From a virus: a DNA stretch of 64,000 nucleotides. The notes beneath the pieces are model-generated. The model searched no databases, was not told where the DNA came from, and was given only the letters and a program-made list of their open reading frames with translations. Every line of letters begins with the position of its first letter. Positions within the stretch are counted from its first letter, which is position 1. Positions 30,033 through 36,173 of the stretch are shown here, piece by piece. The translations under genes and the position numbers were made by a program. The DNA lies in the IMG/VR virus record IMGVR_UViG_3300040811_000825, positions 1 to 64,000 of that record; one strand, written 5' to 3'.

Positions 30033-30061
30033 ATGATACTAAAAAAGACCCTTGTTGTCAA
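30033..30061 (-). promoter_or_regulatory. Promoter of the sugar operon, -35 inside a terminator
   Basis: TTGACA (30061-30056), 17 bp, TATCAT (30038-30033) on the minus strand; the -35 box is in the loop and arm of the terminator at 30041-30069. It is the only good promoter ahead of the 13-gene sugar operon. Confidence 0.7.
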
Positions 30062-30069
30062 GGGTCTTT
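30041..30069 (-). terminator. Terminator overlapping the sugar-operon promoter
   Basis: AAAGACCCTTG and CAAGGGTCTTT arms with a four-base loop, followed by a U-run on the minus strand. The inverted repeat is symmetrical, and on the plus strand it has only a short U-run. Confidence 0.8.
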
Positions 30070-30091
30070 ATAGGTCTTTGCAGGCTCGCCA

Positions 30092-30163
30092 CTTGCTTTT
30101 TATCCTGAAGCAAGAAACAGGGCGGGAGTTATCCCATCCGCACCACTTGCTTTTAGAAGAAGC
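30092..30163. repeat. Two related hairpins in a gene-free interval
   Basis: CTTGCTT...AAGCAAG occurs twice (about 30092-30113 and 30143-30163), each within a repeated context CCACTTGCTTTT...GAAGCAAGAAAC. The interval 30070-30170 holds no gene; a GC-rich segment lies between the hairpins. Possibly a processed or structured RNA. Confidence 0.5.
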
Positions 30164-30170
30164 AAGAAAC

Positions 30171-30368
30171 TCAGAAACTCAGTTTTCTTTGCAATCTTTG
30201 GATTAGGTCCTCAACCTTAGCTTCAAGTGCTGCGAGTCTGTCTCCATCTACTTCTCCACCGCCACCTAGTGCTGCTTCAAGTTTCTGAAGTCTTTCTTCT
30301 ACTTCAACATCATATTTTGACATCGATGCACCACTTGCAGACTTTGCTGCTGTTCCTTTTGTTGCCAT
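30171..30368 (-). CDS. Small coiled-coil protein
   Basis: The 65-residue protein has an Ala/Ser/Thr-rich start (MATKGTAAKSASGASMSKYD), then two heptad helices (VEVEERLQKLEAALGG; LAALEAKVEDLIQRLQ) separated by a Gly-rich turn, suggesting an antiparallel coiled coil or trimeric bundle. CTAAATAA lies about 32 bases upstream as a late promoter. Probably a minor virion component. Confidence 0.65.
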   Translation of the reverse strand: MATKGTAAKSASGASMSKYDVEVEERLQKLEAALGGGGEVDGDRLAALEAKVEDLIQRLQRKLSF

Positions 30369-30488
30369 GTTACTAATGAATTAACTCTGTGTTTATTTAG
30401 TTTTTAGAGGGTCTTATGACTCCACCAGTGCTGTTATAGTCCATCCGTGACTTCGGGATTGAAGGGGTTCCTTCACCGACCAGGGTTT
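30369..30488 (-). other. Gene-free interval with late promoter
   Basis: On the minus strand this 120-base interval holds a TGAAGG-AACC-CCTTCA hairpin without a U-run, and CTAAATAA close to the start of the coiled-coil gene. No open frame of note is seen. Confidence 0.4.
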
Positions 30489-30740
30489 TTAACGACTCTC
30501 CATGTCGGACGAAACTTCGTCTTTAATGTAACAAGGAACACGATCTGGATCTAGCCATTTCGTGTATTCAAAATCTTCTATAGCAGTCAGAAGTTGCATC
30601 TGATTGTCTAGAAGATACATGTCCTTATAACGCTTTGTCCAACTATCTGCTTTTTGAATACGGTAATCTGGCATACCATTGATTTCTAGTGTGCCAGACT
30701 CAACGTAACGATAAGGGAAGCGTTCTAAAAGAACCTTCAC
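30489..30740 (-). CDS. Hypothetical protein
   Basis: The 83-residue soluble protein begins MKVLLERFPYRYVESGTLEI and contains SWTKRYKDMYLLDNQMQLL and FEYTKWLDPDRVP. It overlaps the previous gene by four bases. No known motif or membrane segment. Confidence 0.6.
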   Translation of the reverse strand: MKVLLERFPYRYVESGTLEINGMPDYRIQKADSWTKRYKDMYLLDNQMQLLTAIEDFEYTKWLDPDRVPCYIKDEVSSDMESR

Positions 30741-30952
30741 GCTACCTCCACAGATTCAAGATCAGCGGCAACTTGCTCGATCAGAATATCATAATCATCA
30801 AGGGGATCGCCAGAGAAGACGACTCCTTCATTTTCATAATAACGACGGACCTTTTTGAGAAGTTTCGGATTCTTCACATCCAGGAAGAAGTCACCATTTA
30901 CAGCACCACGAAGGGTTTGAATGTCTTTCTTGAACTTACTAGTCAGTGTCAT
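30737..30952 (-). CDS. Hypothetical protein
   Basis: The 71-residue protein starts MTLTSKFKKDIQTLRGAVNG and is mostly helical with an acidic end (DYDILIEQVAADLESVEVA). The ATG at 30952 fits the TATAAT promoter at 30975; the frame upstream of it crosses that promoter, so the longer version is rejected. Function unknown. Confidence 0.6.
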   Translation of the reverse strand: MTLTSKFKKDIQTLRGAVNGDFFLDVKNPKLLKKVRRYYENEGVVFSGDPLDDYDILIEQVAADLESVEVA

Positions 30953-30974
30953 TGTTTTGTGTGTTGACCTTAGT

Positions 30975-31003
30975 ATTATAAGGGTTTGACAGAGAACTGT
31001 CAA
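30975..31003 (-). promoter_or_regulatory. Perfect-consensus sigma70 promoter
   Basis: TTGACA (31003-30998), 17 bp, TATAAT (30980-30975) on the minus strand, directly after the 3' end of tRNA-Met and 23 bases before the gene at 30952. Confidence 0.85.
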
Positions 31004-31004
31004 T

Positions 31005-31076
31005 GGGGGATGAGGGGATCGAACCCACCTCAGCCGAATTATGAGTTCGGTGCATTCACCAGATTGCTAATCCCCC
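31005..31076 (-). tRNA. tRNA-Met (CAT)
   Basis: A cloverleaf can be drawn: acceptor GGGGGAT/ATCCCCC, anticodon stem CCGAA/TTCGG with loop CTCATAA, and a T-loop TTCGATC. The T-stem has one mismatch. CAT could also be a tRNA-Ile read with lysidine. No encoded CCA. Confidence 0.9.
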
Positions 31077-31079
31077 TGG

Positions 31080-31151
31080 TAGGAATGTCGGGAATTGAAC
31101 CCGATTGACTCCGTTATAAGCAGAGCGCATTAACCAATATGCGACATTCCC
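31080..31151 (-). tRNA. tRNA-Ile (TAT)
   Basis: Acceptor GGGAATG/CATTCCT, D stem GCAT/ATGC, anticodon stem CTCTG/CGGAG with loop CTTATAA, T arm TCGGG/CCCGA. Anticodon TAT reads AUA, a codon favoured by AT-rich phages. The stop codon of the Phd-like gene abuts its 5' end. Confidence 0.88.
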
Positions 31152-31337
31152 TCAAGGAGCTTCATTGTTGGTTTCCATATACATGCGTATGAGTTCATCA
31201 TCCGCAGGAACCATTATACATTTTTCTCCCGTTTCTTTATTTTCTATACCTATCGTTTCTCCATTTTCCACTCTTGCAATCAGCGAATCCCAGTTCTCTT
31301 GCCAGTATTCCACAGAATAAAAATTCATCGTTGTCAT
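31152..31337 (-). CDS. Phd/YefM-like antitoxin-type protein
   Basis: The 61-residue protein (or 58 from the second ATG) has FYSVEYWQENWDSLIARVENG, then ETIGIENKETGEKCIMVPADDEL. This is the short Phd/YefM fold: helix, L..RVENGE, a strand with a basic/acidic turn, then the V-P strand. No toxin gene sits beside it; its neighbours are tRNA-Pro and tRNA-Ile. It may counter a host toxin or act as a DNA-binding autoregulator. Confidence 0.6.
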   Translation of the reverse strand: MTTMNFYSVEYWQENWDSLIARVENGETIGIENKETGEKCIMVPADDELIRMYMETNNEAP

Positions 31338-31346
31338 ATTTAGACA

Positions 31347-31418
31347 TCGGGGTAGCAGGGATCGAACCTGCGACCTGCTGTTCCCAAAACAGCCGCGCTA
31401 CCTCTGCGCTATACCCCG
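31347..31418 (-). tRNA. tRNA-Pro (TGG)
   Basis: Acceptor CGGGGTA/TACCCCG, anticodon stem GCTGT/ACAGC with loop TTTGGGA (anticodon TGG), T arm GCAGG/CCTGC. The consensus promoter at 31436-31464 lies just upstream. Confidence 0.93.
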
Positions 31419-31435
31419 TTATTGTTTATCTGATA

Positions 31436-31464
31436 ATTATAACCCTACTTGTGTCCCTTGTCAA
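31436..31464 (-). promoter_or_regulatory. Perfect-consensus sigma70 promoter for the tRNA-Pro unit
   Basis: TTGACA (31464-31459), 17 bp, TATAAT (31441-31436) on the minus strand. The -35 box lies in the last codons of the 54-residue gene. Confidence 0.85.
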
Positions 31465-31609
31465 ATGGTTCCCAGTGCTGCCAGTTGTATTTGTGGACTG
31501 CCCACATCCCCAGAATAGGAACAAACACTAGTGTCATACACATAGGTGCTAGTGTCCAGGGATTATTTAAAGTCCAAGCAGCAAAGTGTGCAATTTTATG
31601 AATCATCAT
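31445..31609 (-). CDS. 54-residue membrane protein
   Basis: ATG at 31609 (or 31606) overlaps the end of the preceding gene. The protein has a hydrophobic segment (LAPMCMTLVFVPILGMWAV) flanked by Trp/His-rich polar parts (IHKIAHFAAWTLNNPW; YNWQHWEPFDKGHK). It fills a gap in the packed operon and its end contains the -35 box of the tRNA promoter. Function unknown. Confidence 0.6.
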   Translation of the reverse strand: MMIHKIAHFAAWTLNNPWTLAPMCMTLVFVPILGMWAVHKYNWQHWEPFDKGHK

Positions 31610-31736
31610 TCTCTAATTCTCGTAAATATTCTTTCCACCAATCAGGATCTTTTTTCATTCTCCATTGTGGAACTGGTAGACCCCTCTCAGAGTAATACTC
31701 ATCAAGGGCCTTATCGATAGTCTGTGCGATCTCCAT
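31596..31736 (-). CDS. 46-residue hypothetical protein
   Basis: The frame starts MEIAQTIDKALDEYYSERGL and is Trp/Arg/Glu-rich (MKKDPDWWKEYLRELENDD). The ATG at 31736 overlaps the end of the upstream membrane gene by 26 bases. Soluble and helical; function unknown. Confidence 0.55.
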   Translation of the reverse strand: MEIAQTIDKALDEYYSERGLPVPQWRMKKDPDWWKEYLRELENDDS

Positions 31737-31920
31737 ATTCCTCTTCCTCCTCATCAACGTCTTCATATGGGTTTTCCAAATAAGGTCCGTGTGGTTTGAG
31801 TGATTCTGCTCGGACATACTTCTGCTCATCGTTAACTGCTGAAATCCACAGCGAAAGTTTCATAATAATCCAGATCAATGCTAATGGCATAAAACAAGCA
31901 ATGAGAATTACTGGTTTCAT
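31711..31920 (-). CDS. Small membrane protein with acidic tail
   Basis: The 69-residue protein has an N-terminal membrane helix (MKPVILIACFMPLALIWIIM) and a strongly acidic C terminus (ENPYEDVDEEEEEYGD). ATGA overlap with the 56-residue gene upstream. Function unknown. Confidence 0.65.
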   Translation of the reverse strand: MKPVILIACFMPLALIWIIMKLSLWISAVNDEQKYVRAESLKPHGPYLENPYEDVDEEEEEYGDRTDYR

Positions 31921-32087
31921 TGTTCTTCCTCTTCATCGTAATCGTAAGTTAATCTACAATCCCAAAGATCTTCATCCCATTCTGGTTCATACATGGGACA
32001 TGGTTCTTCAAACAAATGGCCCATTCTAAGTTGATTAATTCTTTCCCGCAATGACTTATAAAATTCTCTTTTTTCGTCTGGATCCAT
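31917..32087 (-). CDS. 56-residue acidic hypothetical protein
   Basis: ATG at 32087 opens 56 codons: MDPDEKREFYKSLRERINQL, then Trp/Asp-rich sequence (YEPEWDEDLWDCRL) and an acidic end (YDYDEEEEQ). It fills the interval between two membrane genes and ends in an ATGA overlap. Function unknown. Confidence 0.6.
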   Translation of the reverse strand: MDPDEKREFYKSLRERINQLRMGHLFEEPCPMYEPEWDEDLWDCRLTYDYDEEEEQ

Positions 32088-32093
32088 TTACTT

Positions 32094-32297
32094 TTATAGG
32101 GTAATCTTTAACCAGGGAAACAGAGGATCAATTACTCCAATGAGTCGAAGCAGACCCTCAGCAAAAAGTGCAAGAACAACCCACCCAACACACATACTGA
32201 TAATTGAAGCATTACGATTATGTTGTCGTATGGCATCATCAATCATCTCCTGCACTTCTTCTTTAGTGATGTAATCCTCAGGATTGATCTTGGTCAT
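32094..32297 (-). CDS. Small protein with C-terminal membrane helix
   Basis: The 67-residue protein starts MTKINPEDYITKEEVQEMID, a helical soluble part, followed by a membrane segment (ISMCVGWVVLALFAEGLL). The ATG at 32297 overlaps the zinc-ribbon gene by 20 bases. Function unknown. Confidence 0.6.
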   Translation of the reverse strand: MTKINPEDYITKEEVQEMIDDAIRQHNRNASIISMCVGWVVLALFAEGLLRLIGVIDPLFPWLKITL

Positions 32298-32544
32298 TCT
32301 GTGACTCATCCTCAAGTTTTCCCAAAGTTGTCATTCTATCTTTCCAGGTTACTCCGCCATCCAAACCTTTGCAAGGATTTATGCAGGTTTCGTCACCAAA
32401 ACTATTACAAACTAATCCAGCAAGGTCTAGCTCATTTCCTAACTTACCAGTTCCAGACCAATAGTGCTGTCCCCCTATCCAGGTAGCCCCACACTTAGGA
32501 CAAGTTTTATTATCAGATGACAAAGATGATTGATCATCAGTCAT
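32278..32544 (-). CDS. Zinc-ribbon-like small protein
   Basis: The 88-residue protein has CPKCGATWIGG (residues 15-25) and a second Cys pair (VCNSFGDETCINPCKG), suggesting one zinc site. The rest is polar. It overlaps its neighbours. Function unknown; nucleic-acid or protein binding is possible. Confidence 0.6.
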   Translation of the reverse strand: MTDDQSSLSSDNKTCPKCGATWIGGQHYWSGTGKLGNELDLAGLVCNSFGDETCINPCKGLDGGVTWKDRMTTLGKLEDESQNDQDQS

Positions 32545-32755
32545 TCTTCTTGTACTCCTTGAAAAAACTTTTGTAGTCGGCAGTATCCTTAAGAAGTCTT
32601 CTTCTAAGTTTCTGCTCCATCCACTTCATTTGAACTCTTATCCAAGCATAACGAATTTGGAGATCAATGAATTGGACCAACCTTATAGTAGCATCATACC
32701 CAGCAAAAGCAACTAATGCAATAATTGTCAGCATTAGCAAATAAAAGAAGGTCAT
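32537..32755 (-). CDS. Small membrane protein
   Basis: The 72-residue protein has an N-terminal membrane helix (FFYLLMLTIIALVAFAGYD) and a basic C-terminal part (MEQKLRRRLLKDTADYKS). Starts 62 bases after tRNA-Ser; the interval 32756-32817 shows no other gene. Function unknown. Confidence 0.6.
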   Translation of the reverse strand: MTFFYLLMLTIIALVAFAGYDATIRLVQFIDLQIRYAWIRVQMKWMEQKLRRRLLKDTADYKSFFKEYKKND

Positions 32756-32817
32756 TCGTGAGCTCCATATAATTGTATATAGATGCTACACAAATTCTTA
32801 ATGTTTATTAAAGAAAA

Positions 32818-32904
32818 CGGAGAGTGGGAGAATCGAACTCCCAAGGGCTTTAACACCTCGACGCTTTTCAAGAGCGGTTCCGTCACCTATCGGATTGACT
32901 CTCC
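32818..32904 (-). tRNA. tRNA-Ser (TGA)
   Basis: Acceptor GGAGAGT/ACTCTCC, anticodon loop CTTGAAA (TGA), long variable arm and T arm GGGAG/CTCCC, as expected of class II tRNA-Ser. The upstream gene's stop codon is 19-21 bases into the tRNA. Confidence 0.93.
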
Positions 32905-33083
32905 AGATAATCCTTTTCATTTTGATAAGGATGTTTTTGTTGAGTCCAAATCTGATAACCTTCTATCAAATCTGGAATCAACCATTGTTCCACTCTATAA
33001 CAATACTTCCAATTGACAGGTTGAATGCAATTCATTACAACTACTTGGAAGAATGCTATTAGGTGAATCCAGAAACTAAGCAT
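32883..33083 (-). CDS. Hypothetical protein ending inside tRNA-Ser
   Basis: The 66-residue protein begins with a hydrophobic segment (MLSFWIHLIAFFQVVVMNC) and ends in a charged region. Its last seven codons and stop are the first 22 bases of tRNA-Ser. TAATG overlap with the upstream gene. The shared end suggests the stop came from the tRNA insertion. Function unknown. Confidence 0.5.
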   Translation of the reverse strand: MLSFWIHLIAFFQVVVMNCIQPVNWKYCYRVEQWLIPDLIEGYQIWTQQKHPYQNEKDYLESQSDR

Positions 33084-33331
33084 TAACGAACTTCAAAGTC
33101 TAATCTACGAACTTTACGCTTTCTCCTTTGTTCTTGATAAGCAAGTTCTTCGCGAGAGAAAACACTATCAATTTTTACTTCTCTATCATATGATACCATA
33201 ACAACTTTATCTAAGTCAACAGCTCCAACTTTGTTATTGACAAGATTCATTTGATTTGGACATCCACAGGTTTGTACTTTATTTGTACTAGTTAATTCTG
33301 TGTTGCATTCTTTGCATCTTACGATAATCAT
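33083..33331 (-). CDS. Zinc-ribbon-like hypothetical protein
   Basis: The 82-residue protein has IVRCKECNTEL and VQTCGCPNQMN (four Cys residues, residues 6-27, a single zinc ribbon), then a charged helix with YQEQRRKRKVRRLDF. The plan is seen in other cyanophage small proteins. Late promoter upstream (33347-33358). Confidence 0.65.
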   Translation of the reverse strand: MIIVRCKECNTELTSTNKVQTCGCPNQMNLVNNKVGAVDLDKVVMVSYDREVKIDSVFSREELAYQEQRRKRKVRRLDFEVR

Positions 33332-33346
33332 AATACAGGATGTAAG

Positions 33347-33358
33347 TGATTTATTTAT
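33347..33358 (-). promoter_or_regulatory. Late promoter of the zinc-ribbon gene
   Basis: Minus-strand ATATAAATAAAT, containing TATAAATA, directly after the 3' end of tRNA-Val and about 20 bases before the ATG at 33331. Confidence 0.6.
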
Positions 33359-33359
33359 A

Positions 33360-33431
33360 TGCCCGAAGAGGGGATCGAACCCCCGACAATCTCCGTGTAA
33401 AGGAGGTGCTCTACCGCTGAGCTATTCGGGC
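33360..33431 (-). tRNA. tRNA-Val (TAC)
   Basis: Acceptor GCCCGAA/TTCGGGC, D arm GCTC/GAGC, anticodon loop TTTACAC (TAC), T arm GGGGG/CCCCT. Confidence 0.95.
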
Positions 33432-33434
33432 AGA

Positions 33435-33507
33435 CTCCTCCACCTGGACTCGAACCAGGGACAGGGTGATTAACAGTCACCTGCTCTACCAACTGAGCTA
33501 TAGAGGA
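33435..33507 (-). tRNA. tRNA-Asn (GTT)
   Basis: Acceptor TCCTCTA/TGGAGGA (one G-T pair), D arm GCTC/GAGC, anticodon loop CTGTTAA (GTT), T arm CCTGG/CCAGG. Four bases separate it from tRNA-Val, so the two are probably processed from one transcript. Confidence 0.95.
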
Positions 33508-33665
33508 TTATCTTTTTGTTCTTTCTTGAGTTTAAAGTAGAGTTTATAATATCTCTTCTTCATATCATCAAGAATTTTGTTGTCCTCTTCAAAACCCAAT
33601 CTTTTGGTGTGCATATAGCACCCCTCAAGTTCACCTATCAATAATAAGATTTTTATTGGGTCCAT
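33498..33665 (-). CDS. 55-residue hypothetical protein ending inside tRNA-Asn
   Basis: The frame starts MDPIKILLLIGELEGCYMHT and ends with a charged helix (KLKKEQKDNPL); the stop TAG is in the first ten bases of tRNA-Asn. A longer form from 33680 is possible. Function unknown. Confidence 0.5.
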   Translation of the reverse strand: MDPIKILLLIGELEGCYMHTKRLGFEEDNKILDDMKKRYYKLYFKLKKEQKDNPL

Positions 33666-33681
33666 GATGAAAAAGGACAAG

Positions 33682-33753
33682 AGCGGAGTATCGGATTCGA
33701 ACCGACGACATCTAACTTGGAAGGATAGCGTTCTACCACTGAACTAACTCCGC
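33682..33753 (-). tRNA. tRNA-Gly (TCC)
   Basis: Acceptor GCGGAGT/ACTCCGC, D arm GTTC/GAAC, anticodon loop CTTCCAA (TCC), T arm GTCGG/CCGAT. Confidence 0.94.
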
Positions 33754-33812
33754 AGTGCGGGACTTACACAAGAGAAGAGGTGGTGGTGGTTTCTCTTGAT
33801 GCCCATAAGACA

Positions 33813-33841
33813 ATCATATCAGGTGGTTGATAGATTGTCAA
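33813..33841 (-). promoter_or_regulatory. Sigma70 promoter before tRNA-Gly
   Basis: TTGACA (33841-33836), 17 bp, TATGAT (33818-33813) on the minus strand, starting two bases after the 3' end of tRNA-Arg. Confidence 0.8.
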
Positions 33842-33842
33842 G

Positions 33843-33916
<74 letters not shown>

Positions 33917-33924
33917 ATGAGATA

Positions 33925-33953
33925 ATCATACTAGATGTAGTAGTGATTGTCAA
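33925..33953 (-). promoter_or_regulatory. Sigma70 promoter before tRNA-Arg
   Basis: TTGACA (33953-33948), 17 bp, TATGAT (33930-33925) on the minus strand, directly after tRNA-Tyr. Confidence 0.8.
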
Positions 33954-33954
33954 G

Positions 33955-34036
33955 TGGGCAGGGAGGGATTTGAACCCCCGTAGGCAGAGCCAGCGGATTT
34001 ACAGTCCGCCTCCATTAACCACTCGGACACCTACCC
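33955..34036 (-). tRNA. tRNA-Tyr (GTA)
   Basis: Acceptor GGGTAGG/CCTGCCC (one G-T pair), anticodon stem GCGGA/TCCGC with loop CTGTAAA (GTA), long variable arm and T arm GGGGG/TCCCT. Class II layout. Confidence 0.93.
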
Positions 34037-34120
34037 GATGAACTAATTATAAAGGTTCTTCCTATTTTTGTAAAGAGCTTAAGTAATACTTATAGCTCCC
34101 CTTGGAACCGGACAAGCCAG

Positions 34121-34149
34121 ATTCTACTTATGATTCAGAGTATTGTCAA
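34121..34149 (-). promoter_or_regulatory. Sigma70 promoter of the tRNA-Tyr unit
   Basis: TTGACA (34149-34144), 17 bp, TAGAAT (34126-34121) on the minus strand, starting right after the U-run and AUGC of the terminator at 34151-34180. The interval 34037-34120 is leader without a gene. Confidence 0.75.
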
Positions 34150-34150
34150 G

Positions 34151-34180
34151 CATAAAAAAAGAGGAGTCGTTAGACCCCTC
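34151..34180 (-). terminator. Terminator upstream of the tRNA cluster
   Basis: GAGGGGTCTAACGACTCCTC hairpin followed by seven U residues on the minus strand, 18 bases after the gene at 34198-34392. Confidence 0.8.
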
Positions 34181-34197
34181 TAGAACGCTCTGTAAGA

Positions 34198-34392
34198 CTA
34201 CTCTAGGTAGAGTAGGTCAATCTCTTCACCCTCTGGTTCAATCCACTCTGCGAACTCCTGGTAGATGGCATAGGCATCGTCTAGTTGTCCTGCATCATGC
34301 TGGTGAATAGAGACCAGTTCATGAATCTCTCCAATGCGCTCCAAGGCCCAATCCTTGATGTCACTGATGTTTTCTTCAGTCGTCTTTTCCAT
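34198..34392 (-). CDS. 64-residue acidic hypothetical protein
   Basis: The protein starts MEKTTEENISDIKDWALERI and is helical and acidic to the end (WIEPEGEEIDLLYLE). The ATG at 34392 overlaps the GIY-YIG gene by 17 bases. The frame continues upstream but inside the GIY-YIG gene, so that part is rejected. Function unknown. Confidence 0.6.
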   Translation of the reverse strand: MEKTTEENISDIKDWALERIGEIHELVSIHQHDAGQLDDAYAIYQEFAEWIEPEGEEIDLLYLE

Positions 34393-34813
34393 AATAATCT
34401 TTTCGGTAGTACCTACTGAGGATGTTGCTATTGTAGTAGGCGGGCACTCCTTCGTCAAGGGATTCGGTGAGGACATTGTTTCCAAATAACTGTCGGGTTT
34501 CTTCAAAATTAGTTTTGCCCTTCGTTTTATGAAGGCTGATAATAACTCTACTAAAATTTTGTTTGCCGTATTTGATAATGTCTTCCTTAAGTTCTGGACA
34601 AGACCCATAATACTTTTTCCAATCCGATTCTTGCTTTACTTTTCGTTTCTTACCTTTTGGAGTTCTAAATGACCAGAAGTATTTCCTTCCAATGTACTTG
34701 CGACCGTTTTGTAGATTTGTAATGAGGTAGACAAAACCGAACTTATCGCCAATACTTTCAGATAAAAAAGGTTGTCCTTCAAAAAGCCAGGGATTTTCAT
34801 AATCGATACTCAT
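34376..34813 (-). CDS. GIY-YIG-type endonuclease-like protein
   Basis: The 145-residue protein starts MSIDYENPWLFEGQPF and has GFVYLITNLQNGRKYIGRKYFW (family signature split: FVYLITN, then KYIGRKY), followed by WKKYYGSCPELKEDIIKYGK and a late Glu (NFEE). These match the GIY-YIG nuclease core (GIY strand, YIG strand, catalytic Arg/Tyr, Glu). It lies downstream of nrdB, a favoured site of phage homing enzymes. Whether it homes is unknown. Confidence 0.8.
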   Translation of the reverse strand: MSIDYENPWLFEGQPFLSESIGDKFGFVYLITNLQNGRKYIGRKYFWSFRTPKGKKRKVKQESDWKKYYGSCPELKEDIIKYGKQNFSRVIISLHKTKGKTNFEETRQLFGNNVLTESLDEGVPAYYNSNILSRYYRKDYYGKDD

Positions 34814-34958
34814 CAATAATATCAAATACTTTATTCAGATATTTATGTGCCAGCCCTCTTGCTTCGGATCCATACTTATGTTCTTCCCAATAAAGGTCAT
34901 TCTTTAATCGCTCCAACTTAGTCTTAAGTTCTGCAATTGTTACTTCGTTTCTAGGCAT
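34797..34958 (-). CDS. 53-residue helical protein starting at a terminator
   Basis: ATG at 34958 immediately follows the U-run of the nrdB terminator. The 53 residues are charged and helical (VTIAELKTKLERLKNDLYWE; LNKVFDIIDEYRL). It overlaps the GIY-YIG start by 17 bases. Without a Shine-Dalgarno space its translation would be unusual. Function unknown. Confidence 0.55.
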   Translation of the reverse strand: MPRNEVTIAELKTKLERLKNDLYWEEHKYGSEARGLAHKYLNKVFDIIDEYRL

Positions 34959-34983
34959 AAAAAAAGGGGAGTATTACCTCCCC
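34959..34983 (-). terminator. Terminator after nrdB
   Basis: Stem GGGGAGG/ACTCCCC with a short loop, followed by seven U residues and AUG on the minus strand. Confidence 0.88.
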
Positions 34984-34996
34984 TATCTAGCAATAT

Positions 34997-36163
34997 TTAA
35001 AGTTGGAAACCACTGAATGTGTCCTTTTTCACATCTTGTTTAATTCCACCAACAACATATGATTCAACCTCTGTCTCTTGTGGAGCGACCTGGAGACCCT
35101 TAGAAGAGATCCAGTGCTGCGTCCAAGGCAGCGGATTGTTCTTAGCAGCAATATCATAGACTGGTTTCAGTCCAATTGCTTTGAGTCTTCTATTTGCAAT
35201 CCATTCCACATACTGTTGCAGAAGTTTATCGTTGAGGCCAATCATCGATCCATCCTTAAACAGGTAGTCTGCCCAACGCTTTTCCTCATTTACAGCACGA
35301 TCAAACGCAGCATATGTCCACTCTTCTTCTTCCTTCATGATTTGCTTCATTTCAGGATCATCACCCTGCGCCCACTTATTCAGAATATTCTGAGTGATTG
35401 CTAGGTGTTGGTTTTCGTCTCTTGCGATAAGACTAATGATTTTAGCGGATCCCTCCATAAGCTTAAGTTCACCAAAGGCGAAACTACAAGCAAAACTAAC
35501 GTAGAACCGAATACCTTCAAGAATGTTAACGTTTGCGACTGCTCTATAGAGTTTGCGTTTGACATCTTTGATCTCCCATTGTGCTGATGGTGAATCTTTA
35601 AAGTCTGCCTGCCACATGCTACCATTGCCCCATGTTTGGGCACTACTGATGAAATCATCATATGCCTCTGTAACGCTGCTAGCACGCTCCAGAATACGTG
35701 GGTCAGTTACAATCTTATCAAAGACCTCTGATGGGTCTGAATATACGTTCTTGATAATGTAAGTATATGAACGACTATGGATCATTTCCATAAATCCCCA
35801 AACTTCCATACATGCTTCAAGTTCAGGTAAGGAGCAGTAAGGAATGAAAGCCATTCCAGGCCCACGACCTTGAATTGAATCAAGCATGATCTGATACTTC
35901 AGGTTGGAAGTATAGATGTGTTTCTGTTCGGGGCGAAGTGTCTGATAATCTCCACGATCTTTTTGGAGTGACACTTCTTCAGGTCTCCAGAAGTATCCCA
36001 GTTGTTGTGTTGTAAGTTTATCAAAAACAGGATACTTGTAGGAATCGTACCTCTGGACTCCCAGAGGTTTGCCAAAAAACATTGGCTGCTTTTTAGTGTT
36101 TACTTGTTCTGTATTGAAGACAGTCATGCCTTCAACAGTTTTCACGGATGCTGGTTGATCCAT
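34997..36163 (-). CDS. nrdB: Ribonucleotide reductase class Ia, small subunit
   Basis: From MDQPASVKTV the 388-residue protein has the R2 landmarks: YFWRPEEVSLQKD, LEACMEVWGFMEMIHSRSYT (iron ligands Glu and His), LEGIRFYVSFACSFAFGE and ISLIARDENQHLAIT (Glu-x-x-His). It carries the di-iron tyrosyl radical for NrdA. The ATG at 36163 starts just after nrdA's stop; a GTG at 36193 would overlap nrdA by 20 bases and is less likely. Transcribed together with nrdA; terminator at 34959-34983. Confidence 0.97.
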   Translation of the reverse strand: MDQPASVKTVEGMTVFNTEQVNTKKQPMFFGKPLGVQRYDSYKYPVFDKLTTQQLGYFWRPEEVSLQKDRGDYQTLRPEQKHIYTSNLKYQIMLDSIQGRGPGMAFIPYCSLPELEACMEVWGFMEMIHSRSYTYIIKNVYSDPSEVFDKIVTDPRILERASSVTEAYDDFISSAQTWGNGSMWQADFKDSPSAQWEIKDVKRKLYRAVANVNILEGIRFYVSFACSFAFGELKLMEGSAKIISLIARDENQHLAITQNILNKWAQGDDPEMKQIMKEEEEWTYAAFDRAVNEEKRWADYLFKDGSMIGLNDKLLQQYVEWIANRRLKAIGLKPVYDIAAKNNPLPWTQHWISSKGLQVAPQETEVESYVVGGIKQDVKKDTFSGFQL

Positions 36164-36173
36164 TGACGAAATC

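Noticed and set aside
30070-30170. tRNA-like or CRISPR-like repeat
   Set aside because: No cloverleaf can be drawn and only two hairpin copies exist, without regular spacers.
34376-34608. 136-codon version of the gene ending at 34198
   Set aside because: Its first 72 codons lie out of frame within the GIY-YIG gene and look non-coding; ATG at 34392 is used.
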